Assembly: GCA_948146395.1 (NCBI GenBank)
Contig: OX411551.1
Coordinates: 45,914,796-45,978,795 of the forward strand
DNA: 64,000 nt
Source: Fragum whitleyi
Taxonomy: Eukaryota; Mollusca; Bivalvia; Cardiida; Cardiidae
Direction: 5' to 3'
Numbering within the stretch: position 1 is the first letter of the stretch; every line of letters begins with the position of its first letter. Of this stretch, positions 55,501 through 56,390 are shown piece by piece. The notes below the pieces were generated by a model. It made no database searches. It was not told the DNA's origin and saw nothing but the letters and a program-made list of their open reading frames with translations. A program made the position numbers and the translations under genes.

Positions 55501-55899
55501 ATTGATCTATTTTCTTCCTTAATATTTTTCCTATTTCAGTATATTTTAGGTGTATTTCGGTTTTCATGTCTATTTCGGTGTTTTCACGCACCCCATCATA
55601 GGTTACCCGTCAACTTGGCCCATTGAATAACTCAGCCTGGTCAACTTGGCCCAAATATATAGCCTATAGCAACGGGAACTATATTGCATGAAATATGTAT
55701 AAGTTTTGTATTGATGTGGAACAGGGATAAGCAAAATAATCGACTATCGACATAATGAAAACATTAACATAACATCCACGGATTTCCGTTGCACGGTATA
55801 CCAAGAAAAGCGGACCTGATCTGATATTTCCCCGCATATATAGAATGTTACATCTTTAAACAAGTCTTCTGGCACATCGTCTGCATTTTCAATTGCCAT
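4420..55899 (-). CDS. PAXIP1: PAX-interacting protein 1 (PTIP) orthologue, whole coding span of 19-20 exons
   Basis: BRCT-repeat nuclear protein. The family is a subunit of KMT2C/D (MLL3/4) H3K4 methyltransferase complexes and binds phosphorylated DNA-damage proteins through its last BRCT pair. Exons, 5' to 3': 55899-55816, 42790-42653, 41329-41313 (probable microexon), 37823-37763, 37310-37197, 34947-34759, 24403-24263, 21846-21297, 20098-20007, 18371-18276, 17359-17219, 15932-15811, 14611-14427, 13227-13184, 11331-11146, 9638-9470, 8430-8330, 6842-6708, 5936-5861, 4505-4420. All have AG/GT borders and compatible phases, summing to 2727 nt (908 residues). Domains: BRCT1 about 8-100, BRCT2 100-185, Gln/Pro-rich 249-430, BRCT3 432-540, BRCT4 542-645, BRCT5 700-800, BRCT6 811-908. 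The order matches vertebrate PTIP (about 1070 residues); the acidic and Q-rich linkers are shorter. About ten residues around the BRCT1 Trp are unplaced. Exon calls rest on translation and remembered family sequence, not on transcripts. Confidence 0.95.
5201..5591. mobile_element. MITE-like element with 27-bp inverted termini
   Basis: TGATCTGTACTCCAGAAAAA... and the reverse complement of the right end (TGATCCGTTCTCCAGGAAAA...) match over about 27 bp through cctgccta. No coding capacity and no clear target duplication. It lies in the last PAXIP1 intron. Confidence 0.65.
5861..5936 (-). CDS. PAXIP1: PAXIP1 exon: BRCT6 second half
   Basis: 25 codons plus one base: [20 protein letters not shown], aligned with [20 protein letters not shown]. 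Acceptor TTTTTTCCTCAG, donor ATCA|GTAAGT. Confidence 0.93.
6144..6210. repeat. 67-bp palindromic hairpin, GGCTCAGCGC type
   Basis: tggctcagcacaaaacagtt...gtaactgc, a short loop, then the mirror half ending ggcgctgagcca. Same size and plan as the hairpin at 2758-2825. Confidence 0.7.
6285..6452. mobile_element. hairpin MITE with ~50-bp arms
   Basis: Left arm ctgaaaaattagagaatctc...atgatccctgc pairs with the right arm gcagggatcattttcaggtg...ctctcaattttc. The loop is about 70 bp. Located in a PAXIP1 intron. Confidence 0.7.
6708..6842 (-). CDS. PAXIP1: PAXIP1 exon 17: BRCT6 first half
   Basis: 45 codons, phase 0. [12 protein letters not shown] and [15 protein letters not shown] match FYITPGICPS and IVECAGGKVLSKQPS of vertebrate PTIP. 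Acceptor CATTTCAG, donor CAG|GTAAAA. A partial copy of its 3' half lies at 6870-6917. Confidence 0.95.
6870..6917 (-). pseudogene. partial duplicate of PAXIP1 exon 17
   Basis: About 48 bp here (tcaatgacctcattatttgt and onward through gctagcaca) repeat exon 17 sequence at 6719-6767 in the same orientation, about 150 bp apart, with a few substitutions and a small deletion. It lies in the upstream intron between acceptor-side sequences, has no splice sites of its own, and is an exon fragment left by local duplication. Confidence 0.75.
7557..8027. repeat. tandem-unit repeat element, family A (short copy)
   Basis: Two to three units of the family seen at 1-845, then ggacacacgcaaggaaggac...gacagacacaatgcc and the same end phrase agccccagtgg...cagccagtggagct. 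Confidence 0.75.
8330..8430 (-). CDS. PAXIP1: PAXIP1 exon: BRCT5-BRCT6 linker
   Basis: Two bases plus 33 codons: [15 protein letters not shown], then [16 protein letters not shown], matching NYILRDAEAEV and SLEESLKRAHVSPLF. Acceptor CTGTTTCCAG, donor GGG|GTAAGT. Confidence 0.95.
8495..8644. mobile_element. TTAA MITE family 3, diverged copy b
   Basis: Left taaggtatgggcc, internal cataaggaaacctcggttaa, right aggtccactagcttaa. The terminal repeats have decayed relative to 3864-4027. It starts 65 bp upstream of the PAXIP1 exon at 8330-8430. Confidence 0.7.
8776..8943 (-). mobile_element. tRNA-derived SINE, 5'-truncated copy
   Basis: attgattgattgaatggagtttaa (the 3' tail on this strand), then the body ctcaccagtacaaccatcac and agctgctatctcacatagg, shared with the longer copies at 12451 and 27226. 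The tRNA-like head is missing. It is followed directly by a fragment of MITE family 3 (8944-9032). Confidence 0.75.
8944..9032. mobile_element. TTAA MITE family 3, fragment
   Basis: Right half only: ttatgattttcattaggaaa...ggaactattacagttccactacctta. Confidence 0.65.
9470..9638 (-). CDS. PAXIP1: PAXIP1 exon: BRCT5 core
   Basis: 56 codons plus one base. [17 protein letters not shown], then [10 protein letters not shown] and the Trp of RQWIEDS. It aligns with LGGEVAESAQKCTHLIA, TRTVKFLTAI and PEWLEEC. The Lys of RT-x-K-F corresponds to the second phosphate contact of BRCT5, so phosphopeptide binding is probably kept. Acceptor TATTACAG, donor C|GTAAGT. Confidence 0.95.
9698..9910 (+). mobile_element. 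TTAA MITE family 1, copy b
   Basis: TTAACCCTTTTACTGTTTTA to CAGCAAAGGGTTAA. Part of the central hairpin arm (the ggaaaaagaagaaattg stretch) is deleted, so it is about 15 bp shorter than copy a. It starts 60 bp upstream of the PAXIP1 exon at 9470-9638. Confidence 0.87.
9911..11145. other. intron stretch, nothing firmly recognised
   Basis: Contains short inverted pieces around tgccacccatacttgggtggca (10168-10189), a TGACGTCA palindrome (10505-10512), and an open frame (10161-10553, minus) without recognisable domain. Confidence 0.4.
11146..11331 (-). CDS. PAXIP1: PAXIP1 exon: linker and start of BRCT5
   Basis: 62 codons, phase 0. Basic stretch [10 protein letters not shown] (vertebrate SSKRARIED, a likely nuclear-localisation patch), then RILFTGF, the first BRCT5 strand. 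Its Thr corresponds to the residue that contacts phosphate in tandem BRCT pairs. Acceptor TTATTTGCAG, donor ATG|GTAGGT. Translation beyond the donor continues 14 codons before a stop. Confidence 0.93.
11384..11630 (+). mobile_element. TTAA MITE family 2, copy A
   Basis: TTAACCCTTGTCATGCTGAA at the left and TTCAGCATGAGAAGGGTTAA at the right, an inverted repeat of about 20 bp including TTAA. The interior contains the palindrome cagcctgcacatatgtgcag. It starts 52 bp upstream of the exon at 11146-11331. Confidence 0.88.
12438..12686 (-). mobile_element. tRNA-derived SINE with 13-bp target-site duplication
   Basis: SINE body 12451-12673 is flanked on both sides by the perfect direct repeat gtgttctacaacg (12438-12450 and 12674-12686). 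On the minus strand it runs from a truncated tRNA head (B-box-like GGTTCGATCC) through the body to an (AATC)n tail. The long duplication is typical of LINE-mediated insertion. Confidence 0.88.
13184..13227 (-). CDS. PAXIP1: PAXIP1 short exon: post-BRCT4 linker
   Basis: Two bases plus 14 codons, reading AWKAPLKVT, aligned with DAWRVPLKVS in vertebrate PTIP. Acceptor CATTTCCAG, donor AAG|GTATGT. It is too short to appear as an open frame on its own; phase and motif identify it. Confidence 0.9.
13352..14012 (+). repeat. tandem-unit repeat element, family B
   Basis: Starts aacaaggtgccaaattgtca. About 2.5 units of ~155 bp share gaagtttcatgatcctagct, caacaaagggcaataact and ggtagagttatggttcttgt. 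Ends with gttatgctccggacaaagaa and a ccggacgcccggacgcagga tract. A diverged copy is at 14700-14932. Confidence 0.75.
14427..14611 (-). CDS. PAXIP1: PAXIP1 exon: BRCT4 second half
   Basis: Completes an Arg codon, then 61 codons plus one base. [20 protein letters not shown] and [11 protein letters not shown] match the vertebrate [20 protein letters not shown] and DILLGNFEALR. Acceptor CTACTTTCAG, donor ATGG|GTAAGT. Confidence 0.96.
14700..14932 (+). repeat. tandem-unit repeat element, family B (single unit)
   Basis: Shares gttgagttatggctattgtg, gaagttccatgattctagct and gatatatgctccggactaaa with 13352-14012, and ends ggggggcataat. Confidence 0.65.
15668..15737. repeat. hairpin, AACCTTATCACAC type
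   Basis: aaaaaccttatcacacccatgtatgaat...attcatacatacagtgtgataaggttttta pairs over about 30 bp. Related hairpins are at 32745-32822 and 38089-38163. Confidence 0.7.
15811..15932 (-). CDS. PAXIP1: PAXIP1 exon: BRCT4 first half
   Basis: 40 codons plus two bases. IISLTNF followed by [19 protein letters not shown] matches ISVTGF and AGAKYTGYLCRSNTVLICK of vertebrate PTIP. Acceptor CTTTTTAAG, donor GAG|GTAGGT. Confidence 0.95.
15956..16116 (+). repeat. family C repeat, internally deleted copy
   Basis: Head aacaagatgtgtttgtgaaa, cagacggatagacggatgga tract, and tail gagtaaaacaatatgcccct...gatacggggcataaaaa. Head and tail match 40712-40983, but the middle is missing. Confidence 0.8.
16544..16790 (+). 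mobile_element. TTAA MITE family 2, copy B
   Basis: TTAACCCTTGTCATGCTGAA to TTCAGCATGACAAGGGTTAA, an exact 20-bp inverted terminal repeat including TTAA. Very similar to the copy at 11384-11630. Confidence 0.92.
16791..17218. other. intron stretch with poly-G
   Basis: No element recognised. A poly-G run lies at 17098-17108. Confidence 0.4.
17219..17359 (-). CDS. PAXIP1: PAXIP1 exon: end of BRCT3
   Basis: 47 codons, phase 0. Contains [20 protein letters not shown], the conserved Trp helix, and ends KPCSNQ, matching vertebrate CVTAHWLNTVLKKKKMVP and KPCSQ. A run of T upstream forms a strong polypyrimidine tract; donor CAG|GTATGA. Confidence 0.95.
17480..17765 (+). repeat. degenerate family C repeat
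   Basis: Phrases catgaccttgacaccagcaa, attgagacagacagacagatgg, caacatgcccccaatctta and a tail tgtagtggcata follow the order of family C but are eroded. Confidence 0.5.
17977..18038. repeat. 62-bp palindromic hairpin, GGGTTTAGCGC type
   Basis: agggtttagcgcaatactgt...actaagtgt, short loop, then acacttag...cagtcttgcactgaaccct. Third member of the short hairpin group; it sits 115 bp from the decayed exon 9 copy. Confidence 0.7.
18154..18250 (-). pseudogene. decayed tandem duplicate of PAXIP1 exon 9
   Basis: About 97 bp closely similar to exon 9 and offset by 121-122 bp in the same orientation. In the exon 9 frame it carries a TAG where the functional copy has CAG (after C-A-N). It also has a one-base insertion near its 5' edge, a D-to-G change, and lacks the TTTCAG acceptor; its 3' edge is GGTATTT instead of GGTAAGT. 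It therefore cannot serve as a coding exon. Numbers come from reading the two copies side by side. Confidence 0.88.
18276..18371 (-). CDS. PAXIP1: PAXIP1 exon 9: BRCT3 core
   Basis: 32 codons, phase 0 at both ends; acceptor AATTTCAG, donor TTG|GTAAGT. Contains [20 protein letters not shown], aligned with [20 protein letters not shown] of vertebrate PTIP. A decayed tandem copy lies just downstream at 18154-18250. Confidence 0.93.
18458..19658 (+). repeat. tandem-unit repeat element, family D
   Basis: Head acaagaggaccatgatggtc and tatcgctcacctgagta. About six ~165-bp units share caacttttgaagaccttcac, gccaagtttcagcttgattg, ggaggagaagaattttttct and ccatggcaactagagttttt. A gacggacggacagacggacg tract and the tail gctcaggtgagctaaaaa follow. 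The same architecture is at 35081-36397. The plan recalls pearl/BIV160-type bivalve elements. Confidence 0.88.
20007..20098 (-). CDS. PAXIP1: PAXIP1 exon: start of BRCT3
   Basis: Two bases plus 30 codons. Contains [12 protein letters not shown] and ends WKR, matching LLGCVFAIADYP and WKR of vertebrate BRCT3. Acceptor TCTCACCAG, donor AGA|GTAAGT. Confidence 0.93.
20439..20668 (+). mobile_element. TTAA MITE family 1, copy c
   Basis: TTAACCCTTTCCTGTTTTAC to CAGCAAAGGGTTAA with the central AAGAAATAGCTT...AAGCCATTTCTT hairpin. Confidence 0.9.
20690..20785 (-). mobile_element. partial MITE family 2 relative
   Basis: Phrases gcacatatgcgaaggctgat and accaatgcaggaatattcca read in the orientation of copy C at 24423-24668. 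Termini were not found. Confidence 0.5.
20786..21296. other. intron stretch with an eroded hairpin
   Basis: Around 21000-21060 gaagaaattgcttgtcaaag...cattttcttctttccc is a worn relative of the MITE family 1 hairpin. Nothing else recognised. Confidence 0.4.
21297..21846 (-). CDS. PAXIP1: PAXIP1 exon: Gln/Pro-rich low-complexity region
   Basis: 183 codons plus one base. It reads as G-Q-Q-P-rich repeats with R-K-L-Q-N-I-T-N-N in the middle (vertebrate PTIP has L-R-N-I-T-N-N), then a Q-rich stretch, and ends YWGHDPSEN. The GHDP motif directly precedes BRCT3 in vertebrates (FGHDPAVEIP). Acceptor CTTTAAAG, donor AATA|GTAAGA. Such Gln-rich segments are disordered; in this family they separate BRCT1-2 from BRCT3-6. 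Confidence 0.93.
22030..22060. repeat. left part of a ~180-bp direct repeat, interrupted by a MITE
   Basis: tatgcttatcgacttcttca and actgtctcc here, continuing at 22289-22450 after the inserted MITE, match the uninterrupted copy at 23590-23775. Confidence 0.7.
22061..22288 (+). mobile_element. TTAA MITE family 1, copy d
   Basis: TTAACCCTTTCCTGTTTTAC to CAGCAAAGGGTTAA. It interrupts a duplicated sequence whose other copy (23590-23775) has cctTCATatc where this one has the element, giving an independent view of the insertion point. Confidence 0.92.
22289..22450. repeat. direct repeat, right part of the interrupted copy
   Basis: tatctttatagggagattca...gatataagggagaaaattat...ggagtcaaataaccctccag corresponds to 23622-23760. 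It contains a small hairpin (gggagattcaaat/atttgaatctccta). Confidence 0.7.
22456..23589. mobile_element. TA-flanked element with ACCGTATTT termini
   Basis: Left CCGTATTTCACCCTTTAGAC, right reverse complement CCGTATTTCTCCTATTAAAC, TA on both sides. The inner ends are rich in gcgcgc-type steps. 1.13 kb, no long open frame. The TA target and terminal sequence suggest a Tc1/mariner-pogo type non-autonomous element. A related short one is at 41819-42113. Confidence 0.8.
23590..23775. repeat. direct repeat, uninterrupted copy
   Basis: tatgcttattggcttcttca, actgtctccttcatatcttt, gatataagggagaaaattat, ggagtcaaataacccgtctg. Matches 22030-22450 without the MITE and starts exactly at the edge of the TA element. 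Confidence 0.75.
23955..24220 (+). repeat. degenerate family C repeat
   Basis: ttttcaacatatttgacctt, gatcttgacattgacaggg, gacagcaagatcttgtcaaa, then gggggacaaagagacaggtc and atatgcccctaatcaacc in family C order, strongly diverged. Confidence 0.5.
24263..24403 (-). CDS. PAXIP1: PAXIP1 exon: interdomain linker
   Basis: 47 codons, phase 0 at both ends; acceptor TTTTCTGTACAG, donor CAG|GTGAGT. The peptide ends [19 protein letters not shown]. It lies between the BRCT pair and the Gln-rich exon in order, strand and phase. The linker is poorly conserved, so the assignment rests on context. A TTAA MITE begins 20 bp upstream of the exon edge (see findings). Confidence 0.75.
24423..24668 (-). mobile_element. 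TTAA MITE family 2, copy C
   Basis: TTAACCCTTGTCATGCTGAA on the left and TTCAGCATGACAAGGGTTAA on the right; the interior is inverted relative to copies A and B. Its left edge is 20 bp from the PAXIP1 exon at 24263-24403, so on the minus strand it ends inside the branch-point zone. Confidence 0.92.
24738..25915. mobile_element. putative DNA element with AAAGTACTAGTTCAGTCC terminus
   Basis: Left end taaagtactagttcagtcca; right region cctgaactagcgctaa is a degenerate inverted match. The reverse complement of 33845-33862 repeats the left terminus almost exactly. A TGACGTCA palindrome lies at 24937-24944. No convincing coding region (the minus frame at 25549-25812 shows no domain). Confidence 0.5.
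26209..26508 (-). mobile_element. old tRNA-derived SINE copy
   Basis: ttgatttgtttgtttcaatg tail, body gcctccagctgcatatcata and gaagacaaatagtcgg, head remnant aactgcgctatgacagcgg. Diverged from 27226-27504 but in the same order. Confidence 0.7.
26917..26990. repeat. palindromic hairpin, GGGTTCAGCGC type (eroded)
   Basis: gagggttcagcgcaagact...actaagtgt...cacctagtacagtcttgcact. Fourth member of the group at 2758, 6144 and 17977. Confidence 0.65.
27226..27504 (-). mobile_element. full-length tRNA-derived SINE
   Basis: Minus strand: a tRNA-like head with acceptor-type stem GCCGTC...GACGGC, A box TAGCGCAGTTGG and B box GGTTCGATTCC. Then a ~190-bp body and a tail GCGGCGTTAAACTCCAATC with (AATC)n. 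Both pol III promoter boxes are intact. The flanks share ttactgt as a possible short target duplication. Truncated relatives are at 12451, 8776 and 26209. Confidence 0.88.
27653..28150 (+). repeat. tandem-unit repeat element, family E
   Basis: Three ~130-bp units with cattcacaagaaatttgaca / cttcacaagaaattttacaa, ccatgacacggctgaaattt and ccaaac. Then cgggacagacggacagatgg and a tail gatatacgaccaccttcggcggcgtataaa. Confidence 0.75.
28151..28800. other. repeat-rich intron stretch
   Basis: Fragments of tandem-type repeats: atagacagacggggtgaaat at about 28268, and gcagacagatggacaacagt...catgcccccatctta at about 28700. Also poly-C (28302-28311) and G/T-rich runs (28760-28792). A TGACGTCA palindrome lies at 28566-28573. 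Confidence 0.45.
28866..28909. repeat. (GAAT)n microsatellite
   Basis: About ten uninterrupted gaat repeats. Confidence 0.95.
29040..29550 (+). repeat. degenerate family A tandem units
   Basis: Units with gatgggtcatccaaggatca, gtagactgataaagggtcac and tagagaaatgacctcagccc; more diverged than the copy at 1-845. Confidence 0.6.
29556..29850 (+). repeat. family C repeat, diverged
   Basis: Head aacaagatgtgtttgtgaaa, then gaccttgacagatgatcttg, gttttgcagatagacagaca and caatattcccccaatctt. The usual tail is replaced by (GT)n and poly-G. Confidence 0.7.
30050..32480. other. intron stretch without recognised gene
   Basis: Low-complexity C and G runs at 31020-31058. Degenerate units around 30888-31430 share phrases such as gattttcactttgaaa and aatctttcaagc-type ends, which suggests another old tandem-type repeat (head aacaagagcactcccagtgg at about 30888). 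Around 30190-30350 aagatcagtcttcaaaattg...gcagtctgatcttagc resembles the MITE-like piece at 41624-41817. Confidence 0.4.
32509..32687 (-). pseudogene. isolated fragment of a multicopy uncharacterised protein family
   Basis: The minus-strand frame contains [20 protein letters not shown], then [16 protein letters not shown]. From memory this resembles a C-terminal segment (S-L-E-G-F-H...FAPK-M...SYLGMLSR) of a multicopy, probably mobile, family of uncharacterised invertebrate and fish proteins. The segment begins after a TTTCAG and ends near TTA|GTAAGT, so it could be a stray exon. It does not fit PAXIP1 in phase or sequence. No other parts were found nearby. Confidence 0.45.
32745..32822. repeat. 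hairpin, AACCTTATCACAC type (eroded)
   Basis: gtatgaaactaaacctcatc...tactgtatgaatacatgaag paired with catacatgagtgtggtgaga...aggttcat. Confidence 0.6.
33072..33862 (-). mobile_element. remnant of the AAAGTGCTAGTTCAGTCC element family
   Basis: On the minus strand it starts tttaaagtgctagttcagtc at 33862, like the left end of 24738-25915. A TGACGTCA palindrome lies at 33670-33677, and gctcc...aatcgattttggcg follows, as in that copy. The distal end is unclear and may run into a repeat beginning acaagaggccctgagacacc at 33069. Confidence 0.45.
33884..33955. repeat. hairpin with CCTATATTGTGGGTA arms
   Basis: atcctatattgtgggta...gaattgtctc / gagacaattc...tacccacaacatagggt, loop of about 2 bases between the inner arms. 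Confidence 0.7.
34374..34538. mobile_element. TTAA MITE family 3, copy c
   Basis: TTAAGGTAGTGGACCTGTAA and TTACAGGTCCACTACCTTAA are an exact 20-bp terminal inverted repeat including TTAA. The centre cctaatgaaaatcattagg is also palindromic. Confidence 0.92.
34759..34947 (-). CDS. PAXIP1: PAXIP1 exon: BRCT2 second half and Pro-rich linker
   Basis: 63 codons, phase 0. Encodes [11 protein letters not shown], the invariant Trp-containing last helix of BRCT2, then YHPRFIE and a proline-rich tail of P-K-P and P-P-K repeats. Vertebrate PTIP has a long Glu-rich tract after YHPRLI; here it is replaced by prolines. Donor GAG|GTAAGG. Confidence 0.95.
35081..36397 (+). repeat. tandem-unit repeat element, family D (second copy)
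   Basis: Same head (acaagaggaccatgatggtc), about seven ~165-bp units with gccaagtttcagcttgattg and ccatggcaaccagagttttt, a short gacagacggacgg tract, and the tail gctcaggtgagctaaaaa. It ends beside a poly-G run. Confidence 0.88.
36931..37167 (+). mobile_element. TTAA MITE family 2, diverged copy D
   Basis: TTAACCCTTGTCTGTCATGC at the left and CAGCATAACAAGGGTTAA at the right. The interior is largely unlike copies A-C apart from the atcagactgcacaaaatgtg stretch. It lies 30 bp from the PAXIP1 exon at 37197-37310. Confidence 0.75.
37197..37310 (-). CDS. PAXIP1: PAXIP1 exon: BRCT2 first half
   Basis: 38 codons, phase 0 at both ends; acceptor ATTTTCAG, donor GGG|GTATGT. Contains W-x-M-I-V-Y-N-G-G and the BRCT signature KCTHLI, matching TFYGG and KCTHLIV of vertebrate PTIP. 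Confidence 0.92.
37763..37823 (-). CDS. PAXIP1: PAXIP1 exon: BRCT1-BRCT2 junction
   Basis: One base plus 20 codons. Acceptor TTGCAG, donor AAG|GTAAGA. The peptide [20 protein letters not shown] matches the region where vertebrate PTIP reads NGFSPES...FFGITACLS, which is the first strand of BRCT2. Confidence 0.88.
38089..38163. repeat. hairpin, AACCTTATCACAC type
   Basis: aaactaaaaaccttatcaca...ctgtatgaatacatgagg paired with attcatacatgagtgtgatta...ggttataagttt. Confidence 0.7.
38488..38598. mobile_element. TTAA MITE family 3, eroded fragment
   Basis: aaaggtttcctcatgatttt, gtcaacattgtgaaatatca and agaactattaaagttccaca follow the order of copy a but lack clean ends. Confidence 0.5.
39177..40145. 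mobile_element. pogo/Tigger-like TA-flanked element, non-autonomous
   Basis: TA on both sides. Left CAGTCAACTCTCGTTACAAC, right reverse complement CAGTCAACTCCCGTTTGAGC. 969 bp; open frames are short and show no transposase motif. The CAGT...CTCGTTA-type termini and TA duplication are typical of pogo-group Tc1/mariner elements. Confidence 0.85.
40500..40711 (+). repeat. degenerate family C repeat
   Basis: Head aaaaaggttgtgtttgttaaacacc, body ttctacatatttgaccttga and gatgaccttcaaagtggtacc. It is followed directly by a cleaner copy. Confidence 0.6.
40712..40983 (+). repeat. family C repeat
   Basis: Head aacaagatgtgtttgtgaaa, gaccttgacagatgaccttg repeated with cttgtcacatgacc, then ggacagacggacggacagac and the tail gagtaaaacaatatgccccc...gatacgggggcataaaaa. 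Confidence 0.88.
41313..41329 (-). CDS. PAXIP1: PAXIP1 probable 17-nt microexon, end of BRCT1
   Basis: CTGAACAG acceptor and AAG|GTATGT donor enclose 17 nt that read K-K-G-L-L plus two bases. Those two bases and the first base of the next exon make a Ser codon, so phases fit both neighbours exactly. The peptide [13 protein letters not shown] aligns with the C-G-T-L-L-P stretch that ends vertebrate BRCT1. Its size and the missing upstream Trp segment keep this tentative. Confidence 0.5.
41395..41623 (-). mobile_element. TTAA MITE family 1, copy e
   Basis: Inverted orientation: aaccctttgctgtttaatcc...hairpin ttgctgctgacaagcaattt...ttttgtacaacaggaaaggg TTAA. The outer left target reads TCAA. 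It lies between the microexon and exon 2. Confidence 0.9.
41624..41817. mobile_element. possible further TTAA element sharing a target site
   Basis: cccttctcatactcttaaag...ttcaaattcatcagaagggtta has short inverted ends and starts at the same TTAA that ends copy e. The centre cagcctttgaggatatgcag...gctgatctcagcctac resembles other reduced MITE family 2 relatives. Confidence 0.5.
41819..42113. mobile_element. short TA-flanked element, CTGTATTTCTCC termini
   Basis: Left ctgtatttctcctaataaac, right reverse complement ctgtattcctcctaattata, TA on both sides. A 295-bp relative of 22456-23589. Confidence 0.7.
42653..42790 (-). CDS. PAXIP1: PAXIP1 exon 2: core of BRCT1
   Basis: 46 codons, phase 0 at both ends; acceptor TTTAACCAG, donor ATG|GTAAGG. 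The motifs SHVIADD and EARELFELP correspond to SHIISED and EAREVFDLP of vertebrate PTIP BRCT1. The family continues with a Trp-containing segment directly after this point, and that segment is not in this exon. Confidence 0.92.
43300..43760 (+). repeat. tandem-unit repeat element, family F
   Basis: Two and a half ~165-bp units share caaagcccaaatatgacccc, agggtcttgatatgaacaaa, ttggtagaggtccactagat and tttcacagaaaaagattttt. Confidence 0.75.
44341..45330 (+). repeat. tandem-unit repeat element, family G
   Basis: Head aacaagagccatgttgaaca with gggcataagtcccctaccgg. Three to four ~150-bp units share agcttgcttagttattaa, tcgcaggatccaattttttg and ttctgtaaccatagcaacc. A long (GACG)n tract lies at about 45213-45282, then the tail cggtgtgaacaccggtaggggactaa. 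Head and tail both carry the same cccctaccgg/ccggtagggg pair. Confidence 0.85.
45331..46210. other. intron stretch, nothing firmly recognised
   Basis: AT-rich. A phrase accggtcaactaggcccatt at about 45834 recurs as cccgtcaacttggcccattg at about 55606, which suggests an old shared repeat. Confidence 0.4.
46211..46913. mobile_element. hAT-like element, CAGGGTCCAAAGAAT termini
   Basis: Left CAGGGTCCAAAGAATTCAGA, right reverse complement CAGGGTCCAAAGAATCCACT: 15 bp identical. Sub-terminal cactcgtcc phrases are inverted at both ends. 703 bp, no transposase. CAGGG termini suggest hAT, but no 8-bp duplication is visible. Confidence 0.75.
46914..47620. other. intron stretch, nothing recognised
   Basis: AT-rich sequence with short frames only; no repeat recognised. 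Confidence 0.4.
47621..47906 (+). repeat. family C repeat
   Basis: Head aacaaggtgtgtttgtgaaa; gaccttgacagatgaccttg; gcatcattgagatctatcat; gacagacgaacggacggaca; tail gagtaaaacaatatgccccc...gcgggggcataaaaa. Confidence 0.88.
48602..50831. mobile_element. TA-flanked pogo-like element inserted in the foldback left arm
   Basis: Left CAGTCAAAACTGTGTGAGCG, right reverse complement CAGTCAAAACTGTCAATAGC, TA on both sides, then gcggtcacc at both inner ends. Removing it rejoins the arm (aaatgtg|tacttcgatatttg). It carries the TTAA foldback at 48780-49744 and, near the right end, a kappaB-CRE motif pair. No transposase frame. Confidence 0.87.
48780..49744. mobile_element. TTAA-flanked foldback MITE nested in the pogo-like element
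   Basis: TTAA at 48776-48779 and 49745-49748. The left arm ggttcatgtaaagtgtttga and onward pairs with the right arm (tcaaacactttacatgaacc) over about 280 bp, including gtggaaaagggtcattttgt / acaaaatgacccttttccac. Unpaired centre about 400 bp. TTAA target indicates a piggyBac- or Kolobok-type source. Confidence 0.88.
52460..52621. mobile_element. hAT-like MITE in the foldback right arm
   Basis: CAGTGTTCCCA and TGGGAACACTG form an 11-bp terminal inverted repeat. Inside, aaatgggggtgatttacccc is palindromic. It splits the unit phrase catatttcatcaaatac of the array. Confidence 0.8.
52742..55296 (-). mobile_element. 5'-truncated LINE in the foldback right arm, split by a DNA transposon
   Basis: AAATACA directly repeats at 52735-52741 and 55297-55303. 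Coding parts: 55306-54965 ([36 protein letters not shown]) and 53725-52955 ([59 protein letters not shown]). These are the region after the catalytic core and the C-terminal Cys/His region of a non-LTR reverse transcriptase polyprotein. The catalytic domain is lost to 5' truncation. The 3' end is a (TTCTG)n tail at 52742-52765. Once the insert is ignored the two parts are in one frame. Confidence 0.88.
53726..54958. mobile_element. hAT-like element inside the LINE, 6-bp target duplication
   Basis: A perfect 16-bp terminal inverted repeat CAGTGCTCTCAATAAG (53726-53741 and 54943-54958), flanked by the direct repeat TCTATG (53720-53725 and 54959-54964). Near the left end, repeated acgtccgg/ggacgt motifs occur. 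1233 bp; the longest frame (53898-54212, plus) has no recognisable domain, so it is non-autonomous. Confidence 0.92.
55816..55899 (-). CDS. PAXIP1: PAXIP1 exon 1: start codon and beginning of BRCT1
   Basis: 28 codons, phase 0 at the donor (CAG|GTCCGC). The peptide contains VPEDLF followed by [10 protein letters not shown], matching the N-terminus of PTIP. The distance from Met to the conserved D-x-Q-V junction is the same as in vertebrates, which supports this start. The next exon opens with VIDLL, completing the first BRCT strand and helix. A 13 kb intron follows. Confidence 0.9.
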
Positions 55900-56390
55900 A
55901 TTAGACCCCGAGTTCCACAAGTAAGACAGGAATGTTGGTCTGTCAGGCTTTCTCCCGCTTTCTCTGCCTGAATATTTTTCGGCAATAATAATATTGATGT
56001 CGTAATTGTAAGTAACTTTTTTAATTTACGATATTTTGATAGAAAAGGAAAGTATTTGAAGTATAAAGTAAAAAATTGTGAATTTTTATTCTACATTAAA
56101 TGATTTACGGAACTGATTTCGATTTCCAAATATTTACGACTTATCATAAATGAAAACAAAAATTTTTGGTTTCCACTGTAAACAATTTTTGCATGTCGTT
56201 TGTTAAACCTTCTTTAATGACAAAATGAGGAAGTAGAGGAGGGTATTTGGGTTGAAACAAAATTAAGATGGTAAACTAATTAACATTCTTTACTTTTGAA
56301 TTATAGATCAAAATGAAATCAATCGTTGAATTCTGAACTTATATACAAACCTGTGACCTATTTCATGCCAAAATAAAAAAAAATCACTAC
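55900..56390. other. PAXIP1 upstream region and probable 5' UTR/promoter
   Basis: Sequence directly 5' of the PAXIP1 start codon. No TATA-like box or CpG-rich island was recognised. The first ~80 bp are less AT-rich than the rest (agaaagcgggagaaagcctg on the minus strand). Confidence 0.4.

Larger units (their letters stand above)
48287..55595. mobile_element. large foldback element with tandem-array arms, hosting nested transposons
   Basis: The left end ggtgtatggaaataccgaaa...tagacat and the reverse complement of the right end (ggtgcgtgaaaacaccgaaa...tagacat) match, and the similarity continues inward for about 300 bp (for example gtgatgaaacatctatatga versus gtgatgaaacttttatatga). Each arm then consists of ~97-bp units (cacaggtgagatatgcatat, catcaaataccgaaatagac) in opposite orientation, meeting near 51708. 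Arm pieces: 48287-48601 and 50832-51708; 51709-52459, 52622-52741 and 55297-55595. These total about 1.19 and 1.16 kb. tcatagg flanks both sides (48280-48286, 55596-55602). No transposase is seen. It lies in PAXIP1 intron 1. Confidence 0.85.
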
